The notes under the pieces are model-generated. The model was given only the letters and a program-made list of their open reading frames with translations. It was not told where the DNA came from and ran no database searches. DNA of 64,000 bases from Psococerastis gibbosa (Eukaryota; Arthropoda; Insecta; Psocodea; Psocidae). Of the stretch, positions 35,319 to 46,866 are shown in pieces. Both the position numbers and the translations under genes were made by a program. The stretch's first letter is position 1. Each line of letters opens with the position of its first letter. Location of the stretch: NCBI GenBank assembly GCA_963971405.1, contig OZ020485.1, positions 7,688,001 through 7,752,000 on the forward strand. Reading direction: 5' to 3'.

Positions 35319-35950
35319 TTTGTTGTAAAAAGCTTTTAATGATGCGAATCGTCCTCTGGGGAGCAAGCTCTAAATACACTCTTGAGAGGATTTTTAAGCT
35401 TCAGAAGAGGGCGATCCGATATCTCTGCGGTGGTCTGCCTAGAGTCGCATCAACATGTCGTCCACATTTCAAAAGTCTGGGCATTCTAACGGTACCCTCC
35501 CTCTATGTTCTGGAGGTGTGCACCTATGTAAAGAAGGTGTATGGCACCTTGCCTAGGCTGGGTTACACTCATGATGCCTATGGTACTATAGGGACAGGGA
35601 TGATCTCGTGATCCCTATGCATAGAACCAGTAGGTATGAGGGTAAACCAGCCTATGCAGGTGCTAAGGTTACAAGGGCTGCCTAGAAACATTAGGGAGGT
35701 GGAAGAAATGACAGCTTTTAGAAGTAAGCTAAAGAGGCACCTCGCAGACCAATGCTTACATGGACATTATGTGGAACTAGACAGCTGGTGTTCTTTTCAT
35801 GATTCTATATGTATATTGCTCTAGGCTATTTTTAAGTGCTTCATTTGTTTATTAATTTATTGACTTATTGTTATTGTGTCTTATAGTTTTTTGAACGCCT
35901 ATTGTTTCATATTATGCCACAATACAGAGATATTCTATTCTATTCTATGA
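35319..35950 (+). mobile_element. LINE 3' end, reverse-transcriptase C-terminus
   Basis: The frame from 35339 gives LWGASSKYTLERIFKLQKRA and RPHFKSLGILTVPSLYVLEV, the C-terminal region following the polymerase domain of Jockey/CR1-like elements. After frameshifts it continues with LPRNIREVEEMTAFRSKLKR (from 35636). It ends in ATTCTATTCTATTCTAT at 35933-35949; TAGAATAGAAT tails near 37868 and 17653 suggest other copies. Confidence 0.82.
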
Positions 35951-37579
35951 TGTCATATCAATTGAAAAGGAGTGTACACAAGTTCTTGAATGAATTTAAG
36001 TAAAGATACAATATGTTGCAGTATATAACGATATTACCGTATTAAAATAATGTTACGGGATGTAGCCTATTTTAATGAATGGTAGGTATTGTTAATATAT
36101 TTTCTTTCCTTCTATGCATTTATTAAGCCTTAATGATATGCCTAATTACTAAAATAAGAAATAGAGGTAATAATACTAATATTAAGATTTTAAACATAAC
36201 AGTGTAAAATACGACACGGTAGATTTTATTTTATTTCGATATTTCTAATGAATTTACTGATTTGAAATAAGTTATTCCTTTTTTGCTACACTAAAACGTA
36301 AAGTATACGAAAATTTAAATAAAAGCGCCAAGACGTGCATAAAGAAAAGAACTTTCTACTTTCTAGTTAGAATGTTGGTACCATTGCTTTGTAATTTGGT
36401 TTGTTTTTATTTCAGACCTTTTATATTTTTTTGCCAAAATTGAGGCTTATAGCAAGGAATTCAGGTTTGTAACACTATTTGAATATGATAACTCTGTGTA
36501 TTGGATCATTAATTACCTAAAAGTTTAAGAAAATACAAAATGTTGCATAATCAATAATTTTGGGGTTTGAAAAGTTTATGAAATAGCGGGAATTCAACCC
36601 CTAGCGGAGGGTGGCAGTACCACCCTAATTCTAATACCATACACTAACACATTCACATTTCACAAAATCACAAGTCACAGTCACAACCCCCTGGGCTGTT
36701 GTGAAACAATGAAAAAAGTGGTAATGCGTGGCCTTTAGTGTTATAGTAGTTATAATTTTTGATTTAATTTTGGGTGTTCTATTTCTTATATAATATCTTG
36801 GTTTTAGTGCTTTCCTGGAGAGGAGGCACACGCCAACAATAGTTGATAATTCAGTGCATGGGATTCAACGCAGCATAAGTACTGCAGTCCCAGAAGCGGT
36901 TATTCAAGTAAGTCGAAATTGGGTTAGTTTACTGTACACTGAAAGTAGCAAAATCTCAGTTGCCCAGTAAGTTCAAATACAAAAAAAGATTAAGCTCGGC
37001 TTTACTGTCAGGACACATCTGCTTCTAAGCACTAATTACTAAAGAGGAAAATATCAATGTGTTCTTACTGTTGTGTAACGCTGGATAGTGAGGGAAAGAA
37101 ATAAGAATCACAAGGGTAGAATATGTATTTTCGTGGGGCAATTCCATGGTCATGATGAGAAAAAAAAATCGACGGAATTAATGGAGGCTAAATTTTAGTT
37201 ATAATTAATCATGCTATCAGCTAAGGCTTGAATTTGCTACTGTGAGTTAATTATTATTGTAACAGTATTGAGGACCCAATGAATTTTAAAATTATTACAG
37301 CCTAATAATCCTATTAATAAGAAATTGTATGCTGTTCCTAAGAATAAATCACAGCTCGGCATTAAGAACAAATTGGAATAACACTATGCGTTTTTTTGGT
37401 AATGGTCGATATTGGAAACTATTACATAAATGGTTTTTTATGCATCAAATTCAATAATTATTGTTTGTGTTAGCAAAAGGTACAAAACATGTATCAAAAT
37501 GCTCAGATAAATATCTTCTGTTCGCCCTCATATTTTTTCGGCGATTAATATCTCATGAGATATAATAAGATGTTTACTC
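35951..37579. other. no gene seen
   Basis: AT-rich; no coding or repeat structure recognised. Confidence 0.5.
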
Positions 37580-37582
37580 TTA

Positions 37583-37713
37583 GGCGGGGTTTCCACATAC
37601 GTCAATATAAATAAGTAAATGTGGTATTGACGTATTAGCAGACATTAAAGACATACTAAAAATGTCTGCTACCATATTTAGCATTGACCATTGACGTATG
37701 TGGAAACCCCGCC
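37583..37713. mobile_element. 131-bp hairpin MITE, PIF/Harbinger-like
   Basis: Termini GGCGGGGTTTCCACATACGT and ACGTATGTGGAAACCCCGCC are flanked by TTA on both sides (37580-37582, 37714-37716). TTAGCAGACATT and AATGTCTGCTACCA lie around the centre. Confidence 0.9.
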
Positions 37714-38369
37714 TTACGCTATTTTTGTGTATATTGATTGTTCACTGCATACTGGGAAATATAGATGTTATTTATTTGTCTTTTATGAAACATCCTCCGA
37801 TTGTATCTTAAGAGAATTAATCTAATAAATAGGCAAGTAATATGAGTTTTAGTAAGATTAACCAGTATAGAATAGAATAGAATTTTTTTTTGCATCACAC
37901 AGCCGTAGCCCTTATGTGTATAAATATTCCATAATGTAAAGCGAAAAACAACAACAAAAATTCCTACTGTTTATAGCCTATTGTAACTTCTTATTAAATA
38001 ATTTAAATTTATAAAAAAAAACCTACCTAACTACCAAAGAACAACGTAATATATAAATATATCCTAACTACCATTCTTACAATAAAATTTAGTTACAAGT
38101 TCCTCTGAATAATTCCAAGCTTAGCATAAATGGATCTAAGGTGTCTTATTACTCATATTAGGAAACTCACTAATGTTCCTCAATAACTCGGCCTGCATGC
38201 ACAGGCACAGCCATCAGCAGGGGGAACCTGCTACACAGTTACCCCTTGAAATCAACGTTCTAAAGGCGCTTGCTTTCTATGAAGAAAAAATTTGGGTGTC
38301 TTTCAGAGCTATGAGACGCAGCTGACTCTTCCTATTCACTACACGCCACCACATGAGATCTCTGTAATC

Positions 38370-38668
38370 TCATAGCGCTGTCAAACAATTGCTATCGGTA
38401 TAGCTTGTGGAAACACAGCGTTTCATGTTGGATCCTGACTTGCAGAACTTGTTAAAGTGAATAGCCTGATCACTGTGCATCTTGCTGCTGCAATTTCTAT
38501 TGGCTAAATGGACAGTGTACATAGTTGAGACTCCCAAAAACACATCAGAACATTTGCATGTCGTATGGGAGTTAGCAATTTCTTGACACAGTTGCTGAGT
38601 AGCAATGCTACGGGGATCAATGACACCTGGACTTATAGCGAAGCAAATAGGAGTTAGTGCTGACACAG
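38370..38668 (-). CDS. possible Cys-rich terminal exon, unassigned
   Basis: On the minus strand an acceptor TTATTATTTCTAG leads into an open frame of about 99 codons ending in TGA. It contains eight cysteines (among them LCQEIANSHTTCKCSD, NRNCSS, NKFCKS, MKRCVS), suggesting a secreted disulphide-bonded product, but I recognise no family. No start codon or upstream exon was identified between here and TAF12, which lies divergently only about 300 bp away. It could be a terminal exon, a pseudogene piece or chance. Confidence 0.35.
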
Positions 38669-38974
38669 CTAGAAATAATAAGTGAATAAATAAATAGCAA
38701 TTAATATATATAATAACTACAGATTAATCGGATCCACAACGAAGGCATTTACATTTACAACATCACAATTTACTACAGAGTTAAGGCAAGGTGTAACCAG
38801 AGGGGAACACAATGTGATACCTCAGGTTACAAAAAAATTAGGCGAAGCGGGTTTCAATAAACCCGACCGGTTTCAGACCTAACAAAATAGAAATGGCGCC
38901 CAATTCGTCAAGTTTCATTCGACCTCAGCCCAATCAATAAGGGCCAGATCTGCATTTTCCCATTTTGATTGCAG

Positions 38975-39169
38975 ATGACTCACCCCATGCTACCTGAGAG
39001 AGGGTCTCCAGCCCCCGGGCTTGGCGTCGTCACTCATTCCCCTCACGCTGCTAGCAGCATGAGTCCGAGCTCCATCCCGGCTAAAGATACAGGCAACCAG
39101 ATCTTGACTCGTGCCCGCCTTCAAGACTTGGTGCGTGAAATCGACCCTTCCGAACAGCTGGATGAGGAG
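38975..39169 (+). CDS. TAF12: TFIID subunit 12, first coding exon
   Basis: ATG at 38975 directly follows an acceptor-like TTTTGATTGCAG, so the start is probably preceded by a 5' UTR intron. The first ~43 residues are Ser/Pro-rich, as in the variable TAF12 N-terminus. NQILTRARLQDLVREIDPSE then begins the histone-fold domain (human: NQVLTKKKLQDLVREVDPNE). The donor is GTATGT at 39170 in phase 0, after LDEE. TAF12 is a histone-fold subunit that pairs with TAF4 in TFIID and with an ADA1-type partner in SAGA, acting in the nucleus. Confidence 0.93.
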
Positions 39170-39227
39170 GTATGTAAGCTTCAACATTTTTCCACATATT
39201 GGTTTGCTCGTGAAACCAATTAAGCCA

Positions 39228-39258
<31 letters not shown>

Positions 39259-40339
39259 GCGTTTTATATTTACGGGGAGAGACGTAAGACTAGAAAGTCT
39301 TTTTCTGTCTAACCCACGTCCAAAAAAATAATACAATTTCCAAAATACAGTACAGTCAACCAAACAACGATCCGTAGCAATACTGTAAAGAATCACAAAA
39401 TTTGTTCCGTATGTTAAATTAACCAAGCTATCAAAATAAAGCGTGCGTCATTTTACATTTTCAAATAATTTAATAATTGCTAATTATTATTTTTTTGGTT
39501 TAAGTTGCAGATGACTACTTCATGAATCATATAATAGGGAATTTTTAATTTTTGATTCCGTAGATTTTTTTTATAAAAATGATTGAGGGTTAACATTTCA
39601 CGTACAATGAAAAAACCAATAATTAATAGTACCCTATAATATAATGCATAAAATCGTCTTCTACAACTTAAATGAACCATTATGTCAATAGCTTGCTTAG
39701 TTAATTAAATAAAAAATAATAAATAATAATAATAAGTATTATATTTCCTACGGAACGTACGTACACTCTTAAGTATTAAATAAAATCATAAATATAAAGA
39801 ACCTATTTCGGGGTGATCCAAGGCAATGTTGGCCAATGTTAACGACCAGCTTACTAACAAATAAGAATAAAATTATTAATTACTGCACTTAATTCCACAA
39901 AATAAATATTTGAATTATGACAGCTGTTTCGGTGATAGATACCAACTTCCGACTAGTTCTTACAAGTACATATTACACAAATCAGTATTATTGGTGTGGA
40001 GGGGGAATGGGCGAGGCATTTTAGACACTTGGTCTATATTTTTCTTATTTGTCATGTATCACTTCCAGTCACTGGAAAAACTCTCTCATGGACCAGCTTA
40101 TTCTTTAGAGAAAATCGCACATGTAACGCACAACTCGCTTTTTGCACAAAGTCATCGGTTTTCTATTAAATATTGATCACAGAGCCATTTGTTGTCTGAT
40201 CCAATTTTTCCATTACCAAAAGGTGAAGTTATGAAATTTACATGTTTTTTTCCTTTTCACTGAGGCTATATGAGTAATATGTTTGGAGGTGACTATACTG
40301 GAAAAGGTTGTTATTAAAATAGCATCCTTTTCTTTCAAG
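39170..40339. other. TAF12 intron with microsatellite and inverted repeat
   Basis: A 1170-bp intron, GTATGT to TTTCAAG. It holds an (AAT)n run at about 39229-39258 and an imperfect inverted repeat at about 39502-39672 (AAGTTGCAGATGACTAC / GTCTTCTACAACTT), whose words recall the TTAA MITEs at 10473 and 34760. Confidence 0.75.
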
Positions 40340-40591
40340 GTCGAAGAATTGTTGTTACAATTGGCTGATGATTTTGTCGAATCTACCGTCAATGCAGCCT
40401 GCGTGTTAGCTAAGCACAGAAAAGCTCCGGCCGTCCATATCAAAGATGTGCAACTGCATTTAGAAAGGAACTGGAATATGTGGATACCAGGATTTGGCAC
40501 GGACGAGTTGCGGCCTTATAAACGTTCCGGTGTTACAGAAGCCCACAAGCAGAGGATGGCGCTAATTCGTAAAACATTGAAGAAATACTGA
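40340..40591 (+). CDS. TAF12: TFIID subunit 12, second coding exon
   Basis: Acceptor CTTTCAAG, then 83 codons and TGA. It completes the histone fold (VEELLLQLADDFVESTVNAA, then KDVQLHLERNWNMWIPGFG) and ends KQRMALIRKTLKKY, as in other animals. It joins exon 1 in phase 0 to give a 148-residue protein, close to human TAF12 (161); the shortfall is in the variable N-terminus. No frameshift or missing core residue. Confidence 0.95.
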   Translation, partial: VEELLLQLADDFVESTVNAACVLAKHRKAPAVHIKDVQLHLERNWNMWIPGFGTDELRPYKRSGVTEAHKQRMALIRKTLKKY

Positions 40592-40599
40592 TAACCCTA

Positions 40600-41435
40600 A
40601 TTTCGTGCAATTGAACTTTTTTTATCATTACGAGCTAGGGGAAATCTTCGTATACATAATTATTTAAATTTATTGACATTCTTTGAATAGTAAATTACTT
40701 ATCTTTGTATCATTGCTTTTTATTTGCCATTTAAATGCCTGGTTAATTAACGGGTAGATGACAGAATCTGGATTACATGTAGGGTTTAAGGTGGAGATTT
40801 CAAAATATTTTGTAAACAAATAACGAACTTGCCCTTTTTACGAAATTAATTATTTCCTCGATATGCAGCTGCGAAAATATAACAATATTGTCAAATGAAA
40901 AATTCAAAAAGAATGCAAGCTTTAGCATATCAATAACCGTTTTCTGGAAATGGCTTAATTATAACAGTGGGCGTGGACATGGAAAATGAAGACAATTTTC
41001 TTTCTTTCTATATTGCAGCTACAGTAGTAGTAATTCAGTTTGTCTGCGTATTTAGAAAGATTATTTTATATATTAATGTTTCATCTGACGACTTTGACAT
41101 TTTTGCTGCTGTAGAACGAGGAATTACTTCATTTCAACAAATTTGCTTTCAAAATAGTTTGAAATCTTTGCCTTAAGGTTTCTTTTGAATTAAGTATTAA
41201 AAATTTTGCATGGGCGTTGCCTTCACATTGCCTGATGGTCTAGTTGACGGGGTATCGGGCTCGGGACTATGGTAATATAGTACAATGTCTTAATAATGAC
41301 AATGATTTTCCGCTGACATTTATAAATGGCCGTAGACATCTTGGGTAGCGAAAACTGAAAAGTAATTAGTAACTAAAGGAAGTAAATGATTAACTGCAAA
41401 ATAAATGTACTGTAAAAATTATTTATGAACCTGAT
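40600..41435. other. TAF12 downstream region, nothing recognised
   Basis: AT-rich; no clear poly(A) signal near the TAF12 stop and no other feature. Confidence 0.45.
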
Positions 41436-41439
41436 CTAC

Positions 41440-41690
41440 TGAACCTGAAATAGGATGAGTAGATAGTCAAGATATTTTGCGAGAGACTAGCGTATATTCA
41501 GAAAGCATTACAGGAAGATGACTGGCCGGACGTCCTTGAAAACGCTGGAAAGATGAGTTGGAAACTGACCTTCTCAAGTTGGGAGTCCTTGGATGGTGGA
41601 GCGTTGTACAAAACCGAGATGACTGGAGGAGTGTTGTCGAGCAGACCAAAGCTCATCAAGGGCTGTACAGCCAGAAGAAGAAGAATACAT
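41440..41690 (+). mobile_element. LINE C-terminal fragment with GAAGAAG tail
   Basis: Translation contains GRPRKRWKDELETDLLKLGV and WWSVVQNRDDWRSVV, the usual last segment of an endonuclease/reverse-transcriptase LINE, ending in CAGAAGAAGAAGAA. Confidence 0.78.
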
Positions 41691-42273
41691 ACAATTGGTG
41701 AAACTCTTTGATCTCAGCAAGTAACTGCTCTTATGATTTATATTATATTATATAATTTTACATCATTGTACCCGGAAATACGTATATCACGTGATCTAGT
41801 ATCGAGACATTGCATCAGCCCTGGCAGTTGTCTCGGATTAAAAGTCTTGCTACTTCACTGTGATGTGATATCTGCTATCAATGCGCCTTGTCATTTTTGT
41901 TTTAACCCTAGAATTAACTTTGGATTAGGCTTATCTGGAAATGGTCAGTAGGTTAATTTCTTATCTTCGCCCAGAGTAACTGCAGGTAACCCCCATTTTA
42001 CTCACAATACTCACTAATAAAAGTGGGAATTCATTTTTGGTTCAAGGTTCATGTAAAAAAATTCGAGTTTTGACACAAACGCACTAGAAGGAAATATTAA
42101 TTTTGTTAATAACATAGCAATATGTCTTAATTAAGGAATACATTTCAAAATATTTTGCTCTTGGTGGTTTTTGACGAAATTAATTAATTTCTTGTTCTAC
42201 AGCCGTAAAATTATAAAAGTGGTCAGATGAAAAATTCACAAACAATGCAAACTTTCATAGGAAATTCAGATAA

Positions 42274-42615
42274 GGCGGCAATTCCACCGGCGAATGTACT
42301 TCATTTGTGATTTGAGATTTTTTGTTTTAAGGAGACTATTATGTAGATACTTAACTTATCTATTATAAATTAAGTTATAATATGGTAGCAGACATCATTA
42401 ATAAGTCTCTACCATATTATAACTTCTATTCTAACTTCTATTCTATTCCATCTATCAATAATCCGTCATTTGTGCATCAAAAATTGAAGAGATGTTTATT
42501 TTAAGGATACTATTATGTAGATACTTAACTTATCTATTATAAATTATGTTGTAATATGGTAGATACTTGTTATTGATGCACAAATGACGGATTATTGACA
42601 GATGGAATAGCCGCC
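42274..42615. mobile_element. PIF/Harbinger-like MITE, composite
   Basis: Termini GGCGGCAATTCCACCGGCG and GGAATAGCCGCC, flanked by TAA on the left and TTA on the right. The interior holds AAGGAGACTATTATGTAGAT twice in the same direction (about 42331 and 42503) and GGTAGCAGACATCATTAATA. The left half matches 49217-49483; the right half looks rearranged. Confidence 0.82.
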
Positions 42616-42793
42616 TTACGTGCATTAAGCTGATTTTATAAAACAGTAAGTTTTATATAAGTCGGGGAAATAGACTAATTTGAAAGAAAGCTTCAATTTT
42701 GTATGCATTTTTCAACAGTTCTTGTACAATGTTAAACCTATAATTGTTACATGCTAACATACAATATTGCGAAATGTAGTGCTGGACAGGTTA

Positions 42794-43138
42794 TTCGTCT
42801 TCAAAGTAGGTGAACTTCTGAGTAATGTCTTGTGAATGTGAAGACGCGAAAACCCCTTATCTGTACCTCCTCGTGGTGAATATGGAAGCGCGTAGTGGTG
42901 ATTAAACAGATAGGGGAGTATAAGCAAAAAACACAGTCTTTTCTGTGCAGGGCACTCCTTTGTCATGTGTTTGGGAAATTGGCCCCGAAGGTGGAGGAAC
43001 TGAATGAAGATTCAACTGCATAAGGATGCAGAAGGCAATGGCAAACCAATGCATTACCATTTCCTAGTACAGTCATCAAGACTACAATCCCATGATGATC
43101 GCCAATCTTCGATAGATGAGGCATTAGAAGAAGAAGAT
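42794..43138 (+). repeat. SINE-like family D, copy 2
   Basis: Matches 17755-18164 over its whole length and ends with CCATGATGATCGCCAATCTT and GATGAGGCATTAGAAGAAG, the tail shared with the LINE end at 29840-30175. Confidence 0.82.
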
Positions 43139-43139
43139 C

Positions 43140-44118
43140 ATTTGACTCCGGGCACGAAAGCCTCTGTAATTTTGATGTTCATAAACAATCCATAAGTTGC
43201 CTTCAGTCAGTCACTTACCAGGTTCTTTGCGGTTTGGCAAAGCCTCAAATCGAACCGTCATTGTTAATAATTTACAACAATGTAGCAGAAGTGGTTTCCA
43301 GATAAGACATCCTATAAATGCCGCGATCATTATCGTTACGCATCATAATATTGTCAATTTCCTAGCGTACCATACAATAGGTAAGGTAAGAATGCATTAT
43401 TGTTATTATTTTTAATAAACCAACGCGACCGCTTATTCATAGTCTATTTCAAATTACAATTAAGTAGAAAGCAATGGCACTGAATGAAAATTTTACTTTC
43501 GAACAAAGAAGATAGAAAAAAATTAAATTTAAGAATATAAAATATTCTTTTGACAAGCACATGATCTTGTAATATTTTGCGCAGACCATTACCCAAAAGT
43601 ATATTAAAAATGGTTCACAGTAATGTGAAATCCTGTATTAGAGAAAGAGAAACGTGAAAAATGGGCGGAACGGGATTCGAATTCCGTTTCCGTTAATTCT
43701 TCCATTATTAATAACCTTTGGCGAATTTTGGGTTTTTTAAAAAAAAAGCTGACCATTAATCTAATTTGTACTTATGTAGCTATTATAGATTAGTAATGTG
43801 AGATCGAGACTACAGCGACACAACATATTTAAAGCCATTATGTAATAATAATTGAATAGGCTTCGAACAGAACTTTATTTATGTAGACCAGGGTAAGCCT
43901 AAGTTAGTCGCAGCATTATTTAAGTATAACACAAATTTTATAATGACACTCCTCTGTCATAAAAATAATATGATTTTGATTTTGCTCTGCATTTTGGTTA
44001 AGTTAAATAAAGTGGTACCGCAGGCTAGATAAGTTCCACTACTTTTGCCAAAATTAATTTTAAACCATATTCCACCATTACGTTTTCATATACTGTACAT
44101 AGTTTATTTTTCAGGAAA
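43140..44118. other. upstream region of the aminopeptidase gene
   Basis: AT-rich. No TATA box or initiator can be assigned with confidence. The acceptor-like TTTATTTTTCAG immediately before the start codon at 44119 suggests a 5' UTR intron. Confidence 0.45.
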
Positions 44119-44410
44119 ATGGCAAAGCAGCACATTTTTGTGCTTCTTTTATCGGTGATCCTTCGGCTTGGTTTGTGCCAAGATGATGCCGTAAGGTATC
44201 TCCTACCTGGAAACTTGCAACCGCTATACTACAACCTGACTCTCTATCCGCACATCGAGCGGTTCAGACCTCTGCAGCCTGCAAGTTTCCAATACGAGGG
44301 CGCGATTGACATTACTTTGGAGACCGTCAATGAAGATGTTTCTGAAGTGGTTATCAACAGACATAGCGAGATTAAGCTCGTGGATGTATCTGTTGAAGGT
44401 TCTGGTTCAG
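44119..44410 (+). CDS. M1 aminopeptidase, exon 1
   Basis: Start codon and 97 residues. A signal peptide (about residues 1-21, MAKQHIFVLLLSVILRLGLCQ-type hydrophobic core) replaces the internal anchor of vertebrate aminopeptidase N, so the enzyme enters the secretory pathway as a secreted or GPI-linked type. YLLPGNLQPLYYNLTLYPHI follows, the standard opening of the N-terminal beta domain (domain I) of M1 peptidases. The exon ends in phase 1 at a GTACTG donor. M1 enzymes remove N-terminal amino acids from peptides using one zinc ion. Confidence 0.94.
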
Positions 44411-44459
44411 GTACTGTCCTATTTTGTATTGCATAAGGCTTACCACTTACTAAACTTAA

Positions 44460-44745
44460 AGCCGGCCGCCATACCAAGTTGAATCCAGCGAACCAGAGCA
44501 GGTTCAAAGCTGCAGATAACTTGGTCGTGTGCACAGTGCCGGTAGGGAAACATGGTAGGACTTGTCCTGGTCACCTCCGAACTAATCGTGTGACTTCACT
44601 GTGTTTCCCAAGTGGTTCGGAATCCACTATAATCAGGAGGTCCACTGTCCTATGGGCTGGGGCATAGGACAGTCAAGTCGGGGTCGCTCTATGGGCCCAA
44701 ATATGAGGCCTAAGTCGTTATTAACCCGACGAACACTACTACTAC
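44460..44745 (+). repeat. repeat family F copy in aminopeptidase intron 1
   Basis: CACCTCCGAACTAATCGTGT and GGTTCGGAATCCACTATAAT match the complement of 16010-16090. A small (CTA)n run ends it near 44742. Confidence 0.75.
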
Positions 44746-44763
44746 TACTAAACTTAAAGGACT

Positions 44764-44935
44764 TCGATGGCATAATGGTAGCTTGTTCGTACTTGTACGA
44801 GTCTCTACACATCATGCGATCGGTGACCTGTCGTAACTCAACACAGGTATTACCTACTGAGGCGAGTGAAGAGGCTATTCGGATACATTCATTGAATTGT
44901 TTGTATGCGAATAATCTTTAAAAAAAAATTAATAA
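44764..44935 (+). repeat. SINE family A copy in aminopeptidase intron 1
   Basis: Head GATGGCATAATGGTAGCTTG, middle CATGCGATCGGTGACCTGTC, end GGATACATTCATTGAATTG and an A-rich tail. Confidence 0.82.
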
Positions 44936-45650
44936 TAATAATAAAATAAAATACTAGCCTAGTCGGATATTATTATTTATGATCCAAATTACATGGAAGC
45001 GGCTTGAAATAATATGTCGGAACAGTTGAAATTGTTTCTCCGAGATTCATTAGCAATGGCGCTCGTTAAAGTAGCATATGGACTACAATTATTTAACGGA
45101 TGGCTTATTTAAGTCCCCACCAGGCGGGTTAGATGGGTACCCGCAGCTCAGTCAATCAGCGATTCGGCAGTTGTGACTGAGATGTTGCGGGAGGCATAAG
45201 CTAAACATGGTGAAAATTAAACCAGTAAGATCGCCATGGACCCAGAACTTCTACGCCTGCGATTCTGCTGTCAGCCATGCCTGCGGACCTACTAAGGCCA
45301 TTATTTTTAATCTTACCCTGGGAATAAAAATGCAAACAAAGTAATTGTGGCACTTTCTATTGTAAAATTATCTTGTGTACATTTTTAATTCCAGGTTAAG
45401 ATAAAAAATAATCGCCAAAATTGTTCATTTGTTTTTCATTTCCTAATATATATATTTTTTTTTTATCTTGAACCCGAGGAACTCGGTCAGCTTTCCTTTG
45501 TGGTTGCCACCTTTCCCCCTGCGTTTCACCGCTATTGGCCTTACTTACCTTATGGTTAGCCGCCATCTAATCTATTTTATTGGTATCCTTGGTCTACCCC
45601 TATTCTGGAAAAATTAAAAAAAAATCTGAATTCCAAAAATGTTATTTCAG

Positions 45651-45834
45651 ATAATGTAGAGAGAACCGTGACGATTGGCAGTTTTGACTCCAGAGCTAAT
45701 AAGCAAGTTTTAAACGTAAATCCACCTTTAACCAAGGGCAATCAATACGTACTCTCCATTAACTACACTGGGGTTAATAATAACGACCTGACTGGTTTCT
45801 ACAGAAGCAGCTATAATTCAGGGGGCCAAACAAG
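45651..45834 (+). CDS. M1 aminopeptidase, exon 2
   Basis: Acceptor TTATTTCAG, donor GTAATT. It enters in phase 1 (completing an Asp) and leaves in phase 2. It encodes the middle of domain I, ending GNQYVLSINYTGVNNNDLTG and FYRSSYNSGG, equivalent to the LxGFYRSxY motif that precedes the substrate-facing strands in M1 enzymes. No stop or frameshift. Confidence 0.94.
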
Positions 45835-45959
45835 GTAATTACATAATAGTTTAAAAAATCCTGTAGTTACATTGGTATTTGGTTAGTTCTTTTCTTAGAC
45901 TCCTATATCTATGACTTGTTCCTGTGCTTAGCTAAGTCAAGCTAACCCCTGTTACAAGG

Positions 45960-46130
45960 TTCAGTGGTAAGCATATCTCAGCTTGTGCATTGTCACTTGT
46001 AGTCAGCGTGGGATGACATTGAGGACTTGACCCAGTTTGCAAACGACCAAAAATGCACTCGGAAACACTACTAATAATGCGAAAAATAGCTCACGTTGTT
46101 GCATCCATGCCGACATCGATCCTTTCGTAG
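45960..46130 (+). repeat. interspersed repeat shared with 13133-13300
   Basis: GGTAAGCATATCTCAGCTTG and GTAGTCAGCGTGGGATGACA match the copy in the TPK1 intron; it lies in aminopeptidase intron 2. Confidence 0.65.
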
Positions 46131-46176
46131 CTGATCTGCCGAAATTTTTAGCCTAAAGATTATTGGTGTATTTCAG

Positions 46177-46347
46177 GTGGTTGGTTGTGACAGACCTGGA
46201 ACCCACTGGTGCCCGTCGCGCTTTCCCTTGCCTCGACGAGCCCGCCTATAAAGCTATCTGGGAGGCCGCTGTGGTTTACAACCAAACGTTGTATGATGAC
46301 GGATACGTAGCCCATTTTAACACAGAGATTAGTTCTGAAGAAGTGAG
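46177..46347 (+). CDS. M1 aminopeptidase, exon 3
   Basis: Acceptor GTATTTCAG, donor GTGAGG, phase 2 on both sides. It encodes [20 protein letters not shown] then [13 protein letters not shown], the family hallmark TQ-x-EPTDARRAFPCFDEP-x-KA. The change of Asp to Gly in EPTGARR is visible; otherwise the segment is conserved. It belongs to domain I, which packs against the active site. Confidence 0.95.
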
Positions 46348-46602
46348 GTGAGGAAAATTAGGCAGTGGTTTTGTTTACTTTAACCATTATTTATTTATCT
46401 TATATTGATTTTTAAAGTACTTACTTAATGGTAAGTAACTAAATTTGCGACCTGGAAAGTTATTACATACAGCTCTGTACGGGTTTAACCGGATCTGTGT
46501 AAACTTCCTGGAAAGCAGCTGCTGCTGGCAAAAGATGGGAAATAACAAATGACCTACGGGTCAAACGCCATCCCCAGTAGACGTCGCGGTCGCCACATCT
46601 AA

Positions 46603-46776
46603 GATGGTTACAACTACCACCAGAGCCGCCTGCACAGAATAGGCTTCGTAGAGTTTCCCATCTGTCCCTCTAACGAGGCTGAAGGCATGGCCGACTGCCC
46701 GTTCAACTACATGGCTCTGGACAAGATGACGAAGATGGAGACTCCTTGCAGCAAAACTCTACACAGCTTCTATTGA
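46603..46776 (+). pseudogene. unassigned open stretch in aminopeptidase intron 3
   Basis: Fifty-seven codons with codon-like base usage read DGYNYHQSRLHRIGFVEF, then ICPSNEAEGMADCPFNYMAL, and end at a TGA. The region is GC-richer than the rest of the intron. There is no start codon and no clear acceptor, a stop directly precedes it, and it is not needed to join exons 3 and 4, whose phases already fit. Likely a captured or decayed exon or transcript fragment; I do not recognise the family. Confidence 0.35.
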
Positions 46777-46866
46777 CAGAAATTCAACGTTAACGAGCGT
46801 TAGATGAGTAACTAAGCAATAAGACAATTTTGCATTCTCCTACAGTGTCTACTAATTATTTTTCAG

